A DNA stretch of 64,000 nucleotides. Source: Alkalidesulfovibrio alkalitolerans DSM 16529 (lineage in GTDB: Bacteria > Desulfobacterota > Desulfovibrionia > Desulfovibrionales > Desulfovibrionaceae). The position numbers and the translations under genes are program-made. The stretch covers positions 1-64,000 of the forward strand of contig NZ_ATHI01000022.1 in NCBI RefSeq assembly GCF_000422245.1. The letters run 5' to 3'. Position 1 is the stretch's first letter. Every line of letters starts with the position of its first letter. This document shows, piece by piece, positions 32,907 through 42,489 of this stretch. The notes beneath the pieces are model-generated. The model worked only from the letters and a program-made list of their open reading frames with translations, did not search any database and was not told where the DNA came from.

Positions 32907-35900
32907 TGCCATCGGACCTCAAGCAGCGCATCCAGGCGGCCACCCTGAAGAGTCTGACGGCCCGCAACCGCTACAACGACCAGATCACGGCCCAGCTCAC
33001 CCAGGCGCTGAAACAGGCCGAAGACGAGGTCGCCCGCGCCATCCTCCAGTACCGCTCCCTCGGCTCCCTGCCGGACAACAAGCTCGCCGCCCTCAAGGGG
33101 CTGGAAAAGCTCCAGCTCGAACTCGACGACACCATGAAGCGGCTCAAGCGGGAGCAGACACTGGTCTTTCGCAAGACGACCAAGGAATCCTTCAAGCTCG
33201 GTATCCAGCAGGGAATCGGAGAGCTCGCCGACGCGGCGCTGCCGTTCTACGCCGACCTCAAGCCCGAGGGCATCGACAAGCTGGCCACCAAGGTGTTCAC
33301 CATCGTCGACACCAATGCCCTCGACTTCATGGCCCAGTACAACCTCACGCTCGCCGGTGACGTCCACCGCGAACTCGCAGACGGAATCAAGCGCACCATC
33401 CTGAACGGCGTCGCCACGGGCAAGGGAGCCGACGACATCGTCCGGGACATGGGCAAGGTGATCGTCGACAAGGACTCCTTTCGCCAGGCCGGAAGCCGGG
33501 TGTTCAGCAAGGCCCAGTACCGCATGGAGATGATCGCCCGCACGGAGGTACTCCGAGCCCACAACATGGGCAGGCTCAAGTTCCACGAGCGGGTCGGCAT
33601 CCAGAAGCTGGAATGGCTGGCCATGGAGGACGAGCGCATGTGCCCGGTCTGCGGCGGCCTGGACGGCAAGACCTTTGCCCTCGACAAGTTCCCCCAGCAA
33701 CCCGCGCATCCGCACTGCCGCTGCACCAATATCGTGGCCTGGCCGATGACCGTCTGCGGTAGCGAGATGGCCGCCAAGGCCGCCGCCCAGGCATCGCAGG
33801 GGGACGCATGCATTCTCCCGCCCCATGTGCTGGAAGGTATGGCCGCCGCCCAGGCCAAGGAGAACGCCAAGCTCAAGAGCGCCTTTGAAAACGGCGACAT
33901 CGCCGACCTCGGTTCGCTGACGGTCAAACAACTCCAGACCCTGGCGAAACAGAACGGCGTGGCCATTGCCCGGACCAAGGCCGATTTCATCAAGCTGCTC
34001 GACCTGGCCGAACCCGGGATCGATCACGGTGACCTGGCCGGAGCGGCGCTCAGCGCCAAGCTCAAGGAACACAAGATCGGCCTGCTGCGGACCAAGGAAG
34101 AACTGGTCGAGCTGCTGGGACTGAAGCAGGCGGAACTCAAACAGGCCAAGCTGCTCGCCGCCCAGATGGCGAAGATCCCCCCCGCCGAGGGGCTGGAGGG
34201 CATGACCGCCCAGCAGCTCAAGGAGATGGCAAAGGAGAACGGCATCTCCCTCAACATAACCAAACAAGAGACCATCGAGCTGCTCGACAAGCTGGAGCCC
34301 GGCGTGGATCACAGCGGCCTGATGGGCAAGGAACTCGCGGCGGCCAAACAGAAGCACGGCATCGGCATCCTCAAGAACAAACAGCAGCTCGTCGAGGCGC
34401 TACAGAAGAAGGCCGGTGCCGACATGGCCGAGTCGGTCAAGAAAAAGGCGGTCGACGAGGCCAAGCAGAAGTTGATCCTGAAACAGAAAACGGCCCTCGA
34501 AGACGCCGCCAAGGCCGTGGTCGTTCCCGACACGCCGACCGGCTACAAGGATTTCCTCGACGCGATTGCCAAGGCGGAACAGGCGGTTTCCGGCGGCACC
34601 GATCTGCCCCAGGAACTGCTTGCGGCCCACAGCAAGGAAATCGCCCTCAAAAAACAGCTCTTCCAGGATCAGGTCGGCAAACTGAAATCGGCAGAGCTCA
34701 AGACGCTCGCCAAGGAGACCAAGGTCCAGTATTGGCAGTGGGCCAACAAAGACGAGCTGACCACGCTCTTCACCGAGACCGACCCGGCGAAAATCAAGGC
34801 GGTTCAGGCCAGCATCGACACCAAGCACGCCGCATGGGCCGAAAAGCATGGCGGCAAGAAGAAAACCGCTCCTGCCAAGCCCGCCACGCCGAAGAAAGAT
34901 CCGCCGAAACCGGCTCCACAGCCGAGCCCGGTCAAGCCGCCCGAGGCCAAGATCGGCAAGAAAGGCGCGGAGTTCGCCACAGTCGATTCAGCGTGGCAGC
35001 AGAAAGGTCTGCCGTCAAAATTCAAGAAAACCGGCAAGGCCGCTGTCGGCGGCGCACATGAAAAGGAGTTCTGGACCGACGAAAACGGCGACAAATGGCT
35101 GTTCAAGCCCATTGGCCGCAAGGATGATGAGTTCATCGCCTTCGGAGAGGAAGCCGCCTACAAGATCGGTCGCCTGATCGACCCCCATTCCATCGAGGTG
35201 CGTACCATCCAATTGAACGGCCGCACCGGCTCTATCCAGAAATGGCGCACCGATCTGCGGGACGACTTCGATTTTCGCAACATCCTGCCCCAGGATCTGA
35301 CCACCATCGAACTGGAGCAGATCCAGCGCGAGCATGTGGTCGACTGGCTGATCGCCAACCACGACGGACATTCCAAGCAGTTCATCCGCGCCCGGGACGG
35401 TCGCGTTTACGGCATCGACAAAGGCCAGGCCTTCAAGTTTCTGGGGCAGGACAAGCTCTCGCTCGACTATCACCCCAACGGCGTCTGCGGCGAGGAAGAG
35501 CCGTTTTACAACAAGGTCTTCCGGGCGGCCAAGGAAGGGAAGGTACGGGTCGATCCGAACGCGACCCTTCGCTACATCCAGGAGGTCGAAAAGATCGCCG
35601 ACGAGGATTACCTCGATCTGCTGCGGCCCTACGCCGAGGGACGGTTTTCCAAGGACCCGGCCGGGCTGCGGCATTTCTACGATCTGGCCTTGGAGCGGAA
35701 ACACAATCTCCGGCTGGACTTCGAAGGCTATTACGCCGATGTGCTGGGGGATCGTGGCTTCCGTTTCGACAAGCTGAGCGCCGCCACCGGCAAGAAAAAG
35801 CTGCTCTCCTCCGCCGAAGAGACCCTGGTCGAGGAGGCCCGCAAACTCGGCTGGCAAGGCAAGACGTTGCCCTTCGACAGCGGCGACGTGGAGGACCAGA

Positions 35901-37495
35901 ATGCGCTGATCTTCACTGAGAGCTTCAAGGGGAAGAAGCGCACCGTGGTGAAGATGAAGATCCGGCCGGACACCGACCGCCGCATCGACGAGGTGCTGCG
36001 CAGGTATGTGCAGACGGCTGCCGGGGAAAAGGGACAACCGCTGGTCGAAGACAGCTTCTTTCCGACGATTCTGGACGCCGTCAAAAACGTCAATTTCCAC
36101 GTGGGCGACGGCAAGTACAACCGGACCAAGATCGACAAGGCCCTGCGTCTGCGCAAGAAACTGGAGACCCTACAAAAGAGCGCCGACCCCAAGGTCAAGG
36201 AGATGGCGGACCATTATTTGAAATGGGTCAAGGAGATCGAAGAATCCGTCGACTGGGACCGGGCCACCAACGGCGTTTTTGAGCAGTATCTGCCCAAGCT
36301 CGACGCGCAGAAACCCAAGGAGAAACCGCCGTTCAAGGTGGAACGCGGCAAGGTGACCCACACCAAGCGCAGGATCGGTTCCGGCACCATCACCGTCGAG
36401 GCCGACGACATCGACAACCGGACGCTGTTCAATCACAACTCCTGCATGCAGGACGGGCACCAGTACACCGTCACCTTCGAGGACGGCACCCGGGTCCGCT
36501 ATCGCCCCTGGTCGGACACCAACCTTTATGCCCAGCGCGGAGAGCTGGAAATGATCCTGGATGGCGATGCCACCCCCGGACGGGTCGAAGCGATGCTGGA
36601 AAAGCTCGAACAGCTCGGCATCGACACCCGGGTGGCCACGGCGGAAAACGCGGAGCAGATGTATCTCGAAAAGCTCGCCTACATCCGCAAGACCGACAAA
36701 AGCGCCGACTTCAAACGACTGCAGAAATCCCTTGATGACCGCAACGCCACCACCACCGAGCGGGTACAGGCCCTGCGCGGCTATTGGCAAAAGGAGCTGG
36801 GCGTCCAGGACATCACCCAGCTTTCCGGGTACAACCCGCTGGGCGAATACCAGGCGGGCTTTCTGGACCGAGACGCCAAGGGCGGATACCGGCACCAGTT
36901 CCGGTTCGACATCACCGAGGAGGACCTGGAAAAACAGATGAAGGGCTATTCGCTGGTCCATGATCTGACCAACGGCGAGAGTATGTCCGGCTTCATCGAC
37001 TTGATCATGGAGAACAACGGAGCCATGGTCAGCACGGTCGAGAAGATGCGCATGGGCGTGGCTCCGGGCGGAATGTCCCCGGTGGCTGACATGCAGACCG
37101 GCGGCGCGAGCTATTTCTTCACCCGGATCAAGAAGCAACCGGCCAGCGACGCCTCACCGGCCCTCTATTTCAAGAAACAGATGCTGCGGCGCATGGACGC
37201 TATCAGTTATGACCATGACGCCTACGGCAAGGTGATTGATGACTACGTGCAGCGCAACCGGGGGGCCAGCATCGACGACTGGAAGCGGTTCTCGCAGCGC
37301 CATGGTAACGAGACCATCTTCAAATACTCGGTGACGCTGCTGGACAACATCGAATTCATCGTCGCCAGAAGCGACAACGAACGCCGGGAGATCATCCAGA
37401 GTTTCACCCGGCGCGGCATCAAGAAACTACCCGACGGGCGCAAGGTGGAGGACATCGTCCATACTCCTCAAAGCTGGAGCAAACGCAAACAATGA
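32906..37495 (+). CDS. Giant head-morphogenesis protein fused to a kinase-like domain
   Basis: 1529 aa, far longer than the 300-500 aa of Mu F/SPP1 gp7 proteins. Residues 1-290 are the head-morphogenesis domain (IARTEVLRAHNMGRL; CPVCGG; HPHCRC). Residues 310-520 hold three SAP/HeH-like repeats (LGSLTVKQLQTLAKQNGVAI). A Pro/Lys linker spans about 655-680. Residues 715-900 resemble a HipA/PI4-kinase-like domain: LFKPIGRKDDEF (Lys), VVDWLIANHDGHSKQFI (catalytic loop) and YGIDKGQAFKF (metal Asp). The remaining 600 residues are unassigned. The protein may enter the head and be ejected with DNA; that is inference. Confidence 0.8.
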   Translation: MPSDLKQRIQAATLKSLTARNRYNDQITAQLTQALKQAEDEVARAILQYRSLGSLPDNKLAALKGLEKLQLELDDTMKRLKREQTLVFRKTTKESFKLGIQQGIGELADAALPFYADLKPEGIDKLATKVFTIVDTNALDFMAQYNLTLAGDVHRELADGIKRTILNGVATGKGADDIVRDMGKVIVDKDSFRQAGSRVFSKAQYRMEMIARTEVLRAHNMGRLKFHERVGIQKLEWLAMEDERMCPVCGGLDGKTFALDKFPQQPAHPHCRCTNIVAWPMTVCGSEMAAKAAAQASQGDACILPPHVLEGMAAAQAKENAKLKSAFENGDIADLGSLTVKQLQTLAKQNGVAIARTKADFIKLLDLAEPGIDHGDLAGAALSAKLKEHKIGLLRTKEELVELLGLKQAELKQAKLLAAQMAKIPPAEGLEGMTAQQLKEMAKENGISLNITKQETIELLDKLEPGVDHSGLMGKELAAAKQKHGIGILKNKQQLVEALQKKAGADMAESVKKKAVDEAKQKLILKQKTALEDAAKAVVVPDTPTGYKDFLDAIAKAEQAVSGGTDLPQELLAAHSKEIALKKQLFQDQVGKLKSAELKTLAKETKVQYWQWANKDELTTLFTETDPAKIKAVQASIDTKHAAWAEKHGGKKKTAPAKPATPKKDPPKPAPQPSPVKPPEAKIGKKGAEFATVDSAWQQKGLPSKFKKTGKAAVGGAHEKEFWTDENGDKWLFKPIGRKDDEFIAFGEEAAYKIGRLIDPHSIEVRTIQLNGRTGSIQKWRTDLRDDFDFRNILPQDLTTIELEQIQREHVVDWLIANHDGHSKQFIRARDGRVYGIDKGQAFKFLGQDKLSLDYHPNGVCGEEEPFYNKVFRAAKEGKVRVDPNATLRYIQEVEKIADEDYLDLLRPYAEGRFSKDPAGLRHFYDLALERKHNLRLDFEGYYADVLGDRGFRFDKLSAATGKKKLLSSAEETLVEEARKLGWQGKTLPFDSGDVEDQNALIFTESFKGKKRTVVKMKIRPDTDRRIDEVLRRYVQTAAGEKGQPLVEDSFFPTILDAVKNVNFHVGDGKYNRTKIDKALRLRKKLETLQKSADPKVKEMADHYLKWVKEIEESVDWDRATNGVFEQYLPKLDAQKPKEKPPFKVERGKVTHTKRRIGSGTITVEADDIDNRTLFNHNSCMQDGHQYTVTFEDGTRVRYRPWSDTNLYAQRGELEMILDGDATPGRVEAMLEKLEQLGIDTRVATAENAEQMYLEKLAYIRKTDKSADFKRLQKSLDDRNATTTERVQALRGYWQKELGVQDITQLSGYNPLGEYQAGFLDRDAKGGYRHQFRFDITEEDLEKQMKGYSLVHDLTNGESMSGFIDLIMENNGAMVSTVEKMRMGVAPGGMSPVADMQTGGASYFFTRIKKQPASDASPALYFKKQMLRRMDAISYDHDAYGKVIDDYVQRNRGASIDDWKRFSQRHGNETIFKYSVTLLDNIEFIVARSDNERREIIQSFTRRGIKKLPDGRKVEDIVHTPQSWSKRKQ

Positions 37496-38004
37496 CCATG
37501 AAAAACTTTATCGAACAAGAGAAACAGCGGCTGCAGGAAGCGCTGCACTGGTTCAACAACCGGGGCAGCCGCATGACCGTAAGGGAATCCGGGGATCTCT
37601 TTCTGGATACCCTGGTGGACAGCTTCACCGTCACCCGGATCGCACCCCATTTCGACACCGCTGGCAACCATCTGCGCACCGATTTCTGGCTGTTGTGGAA
37701 GGCACTCGGTTATGACGAGGGTTTTCAGCACGCCCACACCATCAAAGTGGTCGATGTCCGGGTCGAAGATACCCTGATGGCCGAACATGACGGCAAGGAG
37801 GTCGAAGGCTGGCTGATTGTCGAGCTGACCGACGATCTGGGCCGCATTCACCATGTCGAAATGATCGAGCCGGTCTCGGAGCCCGAGCTCGCGGCGGACT
37901 GGCAACGCTGGATCGCCTACCGACAAAAAAACGCCGAAAGATTCCACCGGATCGACGCCCAGCTTCTGGAAGAGCATCTCCAGATCGCGGAGGACTGGTC
38001 ATGA
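37492..38004 (+). CDS. Hypothetical protein, possible partner of the giant head protein
   Basis: 170 aa; its ATG overlaps the stop of the giant gene (ATGA). A compact acidic protein (WFNNRGSRMTVRESGDLFLDTLVDSFTVTRIAPHFDTAG) rich in Trp and His, with no known domain. Tight coupling to the giant fusion suggests a chaperone, inhibitor or co-packaged factor. It is unlike standard phage head proteins. Confidence 0.65.
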   Translation: MTMKNFIEQEKQRLQEALHWFNNRGSRMTVRESGDLFLDTLVDSFTVTRIAPHFDTAGNHLRTDFWLLWKALGYDEGFQHAHTIKVVDVRVEDTLMAEHDGKEVEGWLIVELTDDLGRIHHVEMIEPVSEPELAADWQRWIAYRQKNAERFHRIDAQLLEEHLQIAEDWS

Positions 38005-38354
38005 AACTGCGCTATATGATCGACTCGATAATGGCCGACCGGCAAGCCACCGTCCCGGAATACGTGCCCGTGGGCGTCTGGGTTCAGGGGCCGGGTCCCG
38101 GTCTGGATGTGGAGATGTACTACCTCGACCGGGGGCCGAACGGGCTTGCCGACCGCAAGGACGAGGCCGCCTGGGTGGTCAACCGTCTGGTCGAGGCCGA
38201 GGCCACCTCGCTTCCGGCGAATTTTCTCGAATATCACCGGCTGTCCCGCTCCCCCTATGACGGGGTCTTTTCCGAGATCACCGAGAGCGACGAAGACCCC
38301 TCCCTCGACGCCTGCGGCAAGGCCGTTCTGGGCCGGCTGAACTCCGCCCGCTGA
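38001..38354 (+). CDS. Hypothetical protein
   Basis: 117 aa, overlapping the previous stop by 4 nt (ATGA). Pro/Gly-rich first half (VPEYVPVGVWVQGPGPGLDVEMYYLDRGPNGLADRKDEAAW), helical second half. Not recognised. Third gene of the coupled set that ends just before promoter box 5. Confidence 0.65.
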   Translation: MKLRYMIDSIMADRQATVPEYVPVGVWVQGPGPGLDVEMYYLDRGPNGLADRKDEAAWVVNRLVEAEATSLPANFLEYHRLSRSPYDGVFSEITESDEDPSLDACGKAVLGRLNSAR

Positions 38355-38369
38355 AATTCGCCGTCACCC

Positions 38370-38402
38370 TCCGACACATCGCCGACGCTTCCGGTAAGTA
38401 AC
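38370..38402 (+). promoter_or_regulatory. Phage promoter-like box 5 (protease/capsid operon)
   Basis: TCCGAC-N14-TCCGGTAAGTAAC, ending 55 bp before the ATG at 38458. With boxes 6 and 8 it shares extra identity after the first block (ACATC). Confidence 0.77.
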
Positions 38403-38457
38403 CGCTGAACGCTCCCCGCAGGTCGCGGAGAGCACAGCAAACTGACCGGAGACGTTG

Positions 38458-40854
38458 ATGGAACTGTTCGCCACAGACCTGGAAAGGCTGGCGTTTCTAC
38501 TGGAGGCCGATGCGGCGCTGACTCTCGATCCCGATGCGCTCGGGTCCGAGGCCGCCGAACAGTCAGCTCCTGAAGAGCTCCCTCCCGAGAAGCGCCCCAA
38601 GTACATCACCAACTACATCGGCAGTAAGCAGAAGCTCGTCGACTGGATCTGGAAGCATACCCCGGAAGGCACTGGCACGGTGCTGGATGCCTTTTCGGGG
38701 TCTGCGGTCGTGGCCTACATGTACAAGACCAAGGGCCTCCAGGTCATCGCCAACGACCGGCTCCGCTACTGCCACCATGCCGCCAAGGCGATCATCGAGA
38801 ACAACTCGGTTCGCCTGAGCGAGGACGAGATCGAGGCACTCCTGGCCGACAACGCCAAGGCGGGCAGCTTCGTTCAGGACAACTTCAAGGGCATCTTCTT
38901 CGCCAAGGGCGTCCATGCGCTGATCGACACCATCCGCGCCAACTGCGACAAGCTCTCCGGCTTCAAGAAAGACATCGCCCTGTTCGGCCTCGGCAAGACC
39001 TGCATGAGCGGCAAGGGCGGCTTCGGCCACTTCTCGTCGTCCACCGACTATGGCCGCCGCCAGGACACCCCAGACGAATTCAAGGATCGTCTGCGCAAGA
39101 ACCTGCAGCGCATCAACGCCCTGGTCTTCGACAACGACAAGGAGAACAAGGCCCACCGGCAGGACATCAACGACCTGCTGCCGAAAGCCAAGGCGGATCT
39201 GGCCTACTTCGATCCGCCCTACGCCACCGAGTTTTCGACTACCAACTACGAGCGGGCCTACCACTTCGTGGAAGGGCTCATGACCTATTGGGAAGGGCTC
39301 GAAATCAAGGCCGACACCAAGGTCAAGTATTACGAGACCGACCACAAGACCGTCACCAAGGCCAACGCCAGCGAGTTCTTCCAGACCTTTCTCGGCAATG
39401 CCAAGCACATTCCGCACTGGCTGATTTCCTACCGCGATCACGCCTATCCCAACGAGCAGGAGATGAAGCGGATCATCGGCTCATTCGGCAAACAGAGCCG
39501 GATGAAGTCCAAGGATCACCACTACGCCATCACCTCCAAGCACGGCGAGGCTTCCAACGCCAAAGAACGTCTGTTCGTCTGCGCTCCCGGGGCCAAGGCC
39601 AGCGCCGAACGGGAGGAGAAACCCGTTCCGATGGCCGCCGCCGCGAACTTCCACACCAGCATCCCCGTGGACATCCGGCTGGGCGATGGTGAACGCCTCG
39701 CGACCGAGGCCATGGATGTCGGTTCGGCGGGCGACCCCCAGTTCAGCTTCGTGCTCTGCCGAACCGGGACCAACAAGAACGGCGACCACTTCACCGCCGA
39801 GGAGTTGTCCGGTCGGCACATGACGGCCGTGAACAAGAAGGTCGATCTGCAGCATTCGCAGGAGTTCAACGACATCGTGGGTGGCATCGTCGCCGCCGAC
39901 TACCTGGAGGACGACAACGGCGGCCGCGTGGAATGCGTCGGCGAGCTGTATGTCCACGACACCCCGGCCGCCCGGCTGGCCTACAAGCTGATGAAGCGCG
40001 GGATCATCTCCCAGGTCTCCATGGAGTGCGACTACCAGGAAGGCGAATGCTCGGTCTGCCACAAGCGCTTCCAGAACAAGGCCGACTACTGCACCCACCT
40101 GCGCAAATTCAAGGGCCGTGATGTGGGCGGCCAACCCGTTTTCGAGATTCTGCACGGCGTCACTTTCACCGGACTGGGACTGCTCGACCGCAAAGGCGCG
40201 GACGAGAACGCCAGGATTCTGCAGGTGGCGTCCCTTCAGAGCCAGCCCGACCAATCCCAACCCGAAGGAGATTCCACGATGGAAGACAAAACCAAACCTA
40301 CAGATGAACCGGCCGTCGAAGCGGCCAAGAAGAAACCGTCCCAGCAGGAAGGCGATCCTGCCCGCGTTACCGACCTGGAAAAGGAAAACCGGCAGCTCAA
40401 GGCCCAGGTGGCCGAGCTGCAGAAACGAGTCCAGGAACTGGAAGCCGAACAAAAGGCGGCCGCCTGCCGCTCCCGGGCCAAGAAGCTGCTCACCCGTCTG
40501 GAGAAGCAGGGGCTCTCCTTCGCTTCCGAGGAGGACCGGGAAGCCGAGCTGAAACGCCTGGCCGAACTGTCCGACGAAACCTTCGCCGCCACCGAGGCCG
40601 CTTACGAACGCCTGCCCAAATCGGCCAAGGCGGACAAGGACAAGGAAGAGAAACCCGCCGACAGCGACCAGGGCGGCAAGCCCGCCGCCAAGGCATCGAC
40701 GGAAACCCCGCTACGCAGCGACGCCGGTGTCCGGCCCCACGATGTGGACGACCGCAAGGTGTCGCTCGAGGACCGTCTGCGCGACGGGTTCATGGCCGCT
40801 TACCGCAACCGTGTCGGCGAGGACTTTCCCGAACACTCGCAAATCAACGCATAA
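38458..40854 (+). CDS. D12-class DNA adenine methylase fused to prohead protease and scaffold
   Basis: 798 aa from the ATG at 38458 (GGAG 7-8 nt upstream). Residues 50-385 are a D12 methylase: YITNYIGSKQKLVDWI, LDAFSGSAVVAYM and DPPY at about 252. Residues 415-600 look like a prohead protease (FSFVLCRTGTNKNGDHFTAEEL; VDLQHSQEF; ISQVSMECDY), with a CxxC...H insertion (CSVCHKRF). From about 608 a coiled-coil scaffold follows (LEKENRQLKAQVAELQKRVQELEAEQ). No stop or frameshift separates the parts. Linking DNA methylation to the capsid protease in one chain is unusual. Confidence 0.85.
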   Translation: MELFATDLERLAFLLEADAALTLDPDALGSEAAEQSAPEELPPEKRPKYITNYIGSKQKLVDWIWKHTPEGTGTVLDAFSGSAVVAYMYKTKGLQVIANDRLRYCHHAAKAIIENNSVRLSEDEIEALLADNAKAGSFVQDNFKGIFFAKGVHALIDTIRANCDKLSGFKKDIALFGLGKTCMSGKGGFGHFSSSTDYGRRQDTPDEFKDRLRKNLQRINALVFDNDKENKAHRQDINDLLPKAKADLAYFDPPYATEFSTTNYERAYHFVEGLMTYWEGLEIKADTKVKYYETDHKTVTKANASEFFQTFLGNAKHIPHWLISYRDHAYPNEQEMKRIIGSFGKQSRMKSKDHHYAITSKHGEASNAKERLFVCAPGAKASAEREEKPVPMAAAANFHTSIPVDIRLGDGERLATEAMDVGSAGDPQFSFVLCRTGTNKNGDHFTAEELSGRHMTAVNKKVDLQHSQEFNDIVGGIVAADYLEDDNGGRVECVGELYVHDTPAARLAYKLMKRGIISQVSMECDYQEGECSVCHKRFQNKADYCTHLRKFKGRDVGGQPVFEILHGVTFTGLGLLDRKGADENARILQVASLQSQPDQSQPEGDSTMEDKTKPTDEPAVEAAKKKPSQQEGDPARVTDLEKENRQLKAQVAELQKRVQELEAEQKAAACRSRAKKLLTRLEKQGLSFASEEDREAELKRLAELSDETFAATEAAYERLPKSAKADKDKEEKPADSDQGGKPAAKASTETPLRSDAGVRPHDVDDRKVSLEDRLRDGFMAAYRNRVGEDFPEHSQINA
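40279..40854 (+). CDS. Nested scaffold protein by internal translation start
   Basis: Inside the fusion gene, AAGGAG (40265-40270) lies 8 nt before an in-frame ATG at 40279. Translation from here gives a 191-aa protein consisting only of the charged, coiled-coil scaffold part. The arrangement copies lambda C/Nu3, where scaffold is made from a start nested in the protease gene. Excess scaffold over protease is needed for assembly, which supports real use of this start. Confidence 0.65.
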   Translation: MEDKTKPTDEPAVEAAKKKPSQQEGDPARVTDLEKENRQLKAQVAELQKRVQELEAEQKAAACRSRAKKLLTRLEKQGLSFASEEDREAELKRLAELSDETFAATEAAYERLPKSAKADKDKEEKPADSDQGGKPAAKASTETPLRSDAGVRPHDVDDRKVSLEDRLRDGFMAAYRNRVGEDFPEHSQINA

Positions 40855-40866
40855 GGAGGAAACACC

Positions 40867-41229
40867 ATGTCATTCATCAATCCGTGTCACCGCAGCCTCG
40901 CCTATGGCGACGGCCACATCCAGGGCGACGGCCAACTCGGCCAGGTGGTCCGCGTGGTCGGCGACGACCTGTTCGCCGTCAACACCGATCCCACCAAGCG
41001 CTCCTTCGGCATCCTGATCAAGGATTACGCCGGTGGCGAAATGCCCGGCATCTACTGCGACGGCGGCGTTTACGAGACTGACGCCTTCGAAGGGACCGTC
41101 GTCGCCGGAGACGACCTGAAAGTTTCGGCGAGCGGTCGGCTGACCAACGGCATCGCGGCCGGAGAGCACGTCGTCGCCCACGCCATTTCCGTACAGAGCG
41201 GCGTCCTCAAATTCCGCCTGCTCGTCTAA
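40867..41229 (+). CDS. Head decoration protein
   Basis: 120 aa, AAGGAGG before the ATG. Small beta-rich protein (RSLAYGDGHIQGDGQLGQVVRVVGDDLFAVNTDP ... GVLKFRLLV), placed between scaffold and major capsid gene as decoration proteins are. It would trimerise on the capsid surface. The assignment is from length, composition and order. Confidence 0.7.
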   Translation: MSFINPCHRSLAYGDGHIQGDGQLGQVVRVVGDDLFAVNTDPTKRSFGILIKDYAGGEMPGIYCDGGVYETDAFEGTVVAGDDLKVSASGRLTNGIAAGEHVVAHAISVQSGVLKFRLLV

Positions 41230-41247
41230 CCCAAGGAGCCAACGCAC

Positions 41248-42111
41248 ATGAAAACCAATCAGTTGAAGATCCATTCCCAGGAATACATGGAAACCATGGC
41301 GCGGCTCATGAGCGAGGCTCTCGAGTCGCCCGAAGGCATGCGGGCGCTTGCCGCCGCCATTGCCGCGCCCATCGAACAGGAGATCAAGCGCAAGGAGATC
41401 TCCTCGCTGCTGCTCACCAAGCACACGCTGCCAAAGGGCGAACGTCCGGTTTACCAGAAGAAACCGACCGTCAAGGCCCACTGGATCAGCAAGGACGGCG
41501 ACGCCCAGGAGCAGGAGGTGGGCAAGGACGAAGTCGAGTTCCCCACCAACCGCATCCACTCCAATCCGATGGTGGACGTGTCCGTCCTCAAGAACGGCAA
41601 CATCGGCACGCTGATGGACATCCAGACCAGCGCCGCCGACGCCATCCGCAAGGAGATGGACCGCCGCACCATCTCGGTGCTCTCCTCGGCCATCCCGGCG
41701 ACCAACACCATCGAGGTCACCGGCGACCTGCTCACCGAAGAGGCGCTGAACGAAGCCATCTCGATCATCGAGGACCTGGAGCTGTCGGTGAAGTACATCG
41801 TCATGCGCGGCCGCCGGTTCAACGACATGCGCGGCTGGAACCTCGATCCCCAGACCAAGCTTGAGCTGCGCCAGAAGGGCGTCATCAAGAACTACGGAAC
41901 CGGCGGCATTCTGCTGACCGCCTCCATGCCGCTGGACGAGATCATCATCGTCCCGGATGAAGAGGTCGGAAAGATGCCGGTGCGCGAAAACCTGAAGACG
42001 GAGTCCATCGATCAGAAGACCCGCTTCAAGACCGGCTGGCTGGTGTGGTCCGAAATCGGCCAGGGCATTACCCGCCCTGACATCATGGCCAAGGTCAAAC
42101 TGATTCCGTAA
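41248..42111 (+). CDS. Major capsid protein
   Basis: 287 aa, AAGGAG 9 nt before the ATG. Order (protease/scaffold, decoration, capsid, connectors) and size fit an HK97-fold shell protein. Visible parts are an N-terminal helix (MKTNQLKIHSQEYMETMARLM), a KHTLPKGERPVYQKKPTVKAHW strand region and a long helix (TEEALNEAISIIEDLELSVKYIVM). The C-terminus (WSEIGQGITRPDIMAKVKLIP) is typical of the shorter capsid class. Confidence 0.82.
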   Translation: MKTNQLKIHSQEYMETMARLMSEALESPEGMRALAAAIAAPIEQEIKRKEISSLLLTKHTLPKGERPVYQKKPTVKAHWISKDGDAQEQEVGKDEVEFPTNRIHSNPMVDVSVLKNGNIGTLMDIQTSAADAIRKEMDRRTISVLSSAIPATNTIEVTGDLLTEEALNEAISIIEDLELSVKYIVMRGRRFNDMRGWNLDPQTKLELRQKGVIKNYGTGGILLTASMPLDEIIIVPDEEVGKMPVRENLKTESIDQKTRFKTGWLVWSEIGQGITRPDIMAKVKLIP

Positions 42112-42129
42112 TCCGGGAGGTGACGTGAG

Positions 42130-42489
42130 ATGAATCGAATCAAGAACATCCGTCCCGGCGTTCTGGTGATCCCCGACGCCGGGCTGAAACTCAAGCCCGG
42201 CCAGGTAGTCGAGGTGGAACGCCTCACCAAGCAGATCCAGGCGGCGCTCAAGAACGGCCGCCTGGCCATGGCCGACAAACCGAAGCAGGAACCGCTCGCC
42301 CCTCCAGAGCCAGACCAGGACGCGGAACCGGTGGACCTGAGCAAGCTCTCCGCCACCGACGCGATTTCCAAGGTCAACGAGGAGGCCAATCCGGAGACCC
42401 TCAAGGGCTACATGGAAACCGAAAAACGCCGCACGGTGATCGACGCGCTCAAGAGCCGTCTGGAGGGCCTGCAAGGTGCTACTGAGTGA
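42130..42489 (+). CDS. Head-associated small protein
   Basis: 119 aa, with GGAGG 8-9 nt before the ATG. It has a KNIRPGVLVIPDAGLKLKPGQVVEVERL beta segment, a Pro/Glu linker and a C-terminal helical part (SATDAISKVNEEANPETLKGY). Similar small proteins follow the capsid gene in many myophages. It overlaps the connector gene by 14 nt. Confidence 0.65.
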   Translation: MNRIKNIRPGVLVIPDAGLKLKPGQVVEVERLTKQIQAALKNGRLAMADKPKQEPLAPPEPDQDAEPVDLSKLSATDAISKVNEEANPETLKGYMETEKRRTVIDALKSRLEGLQGATE

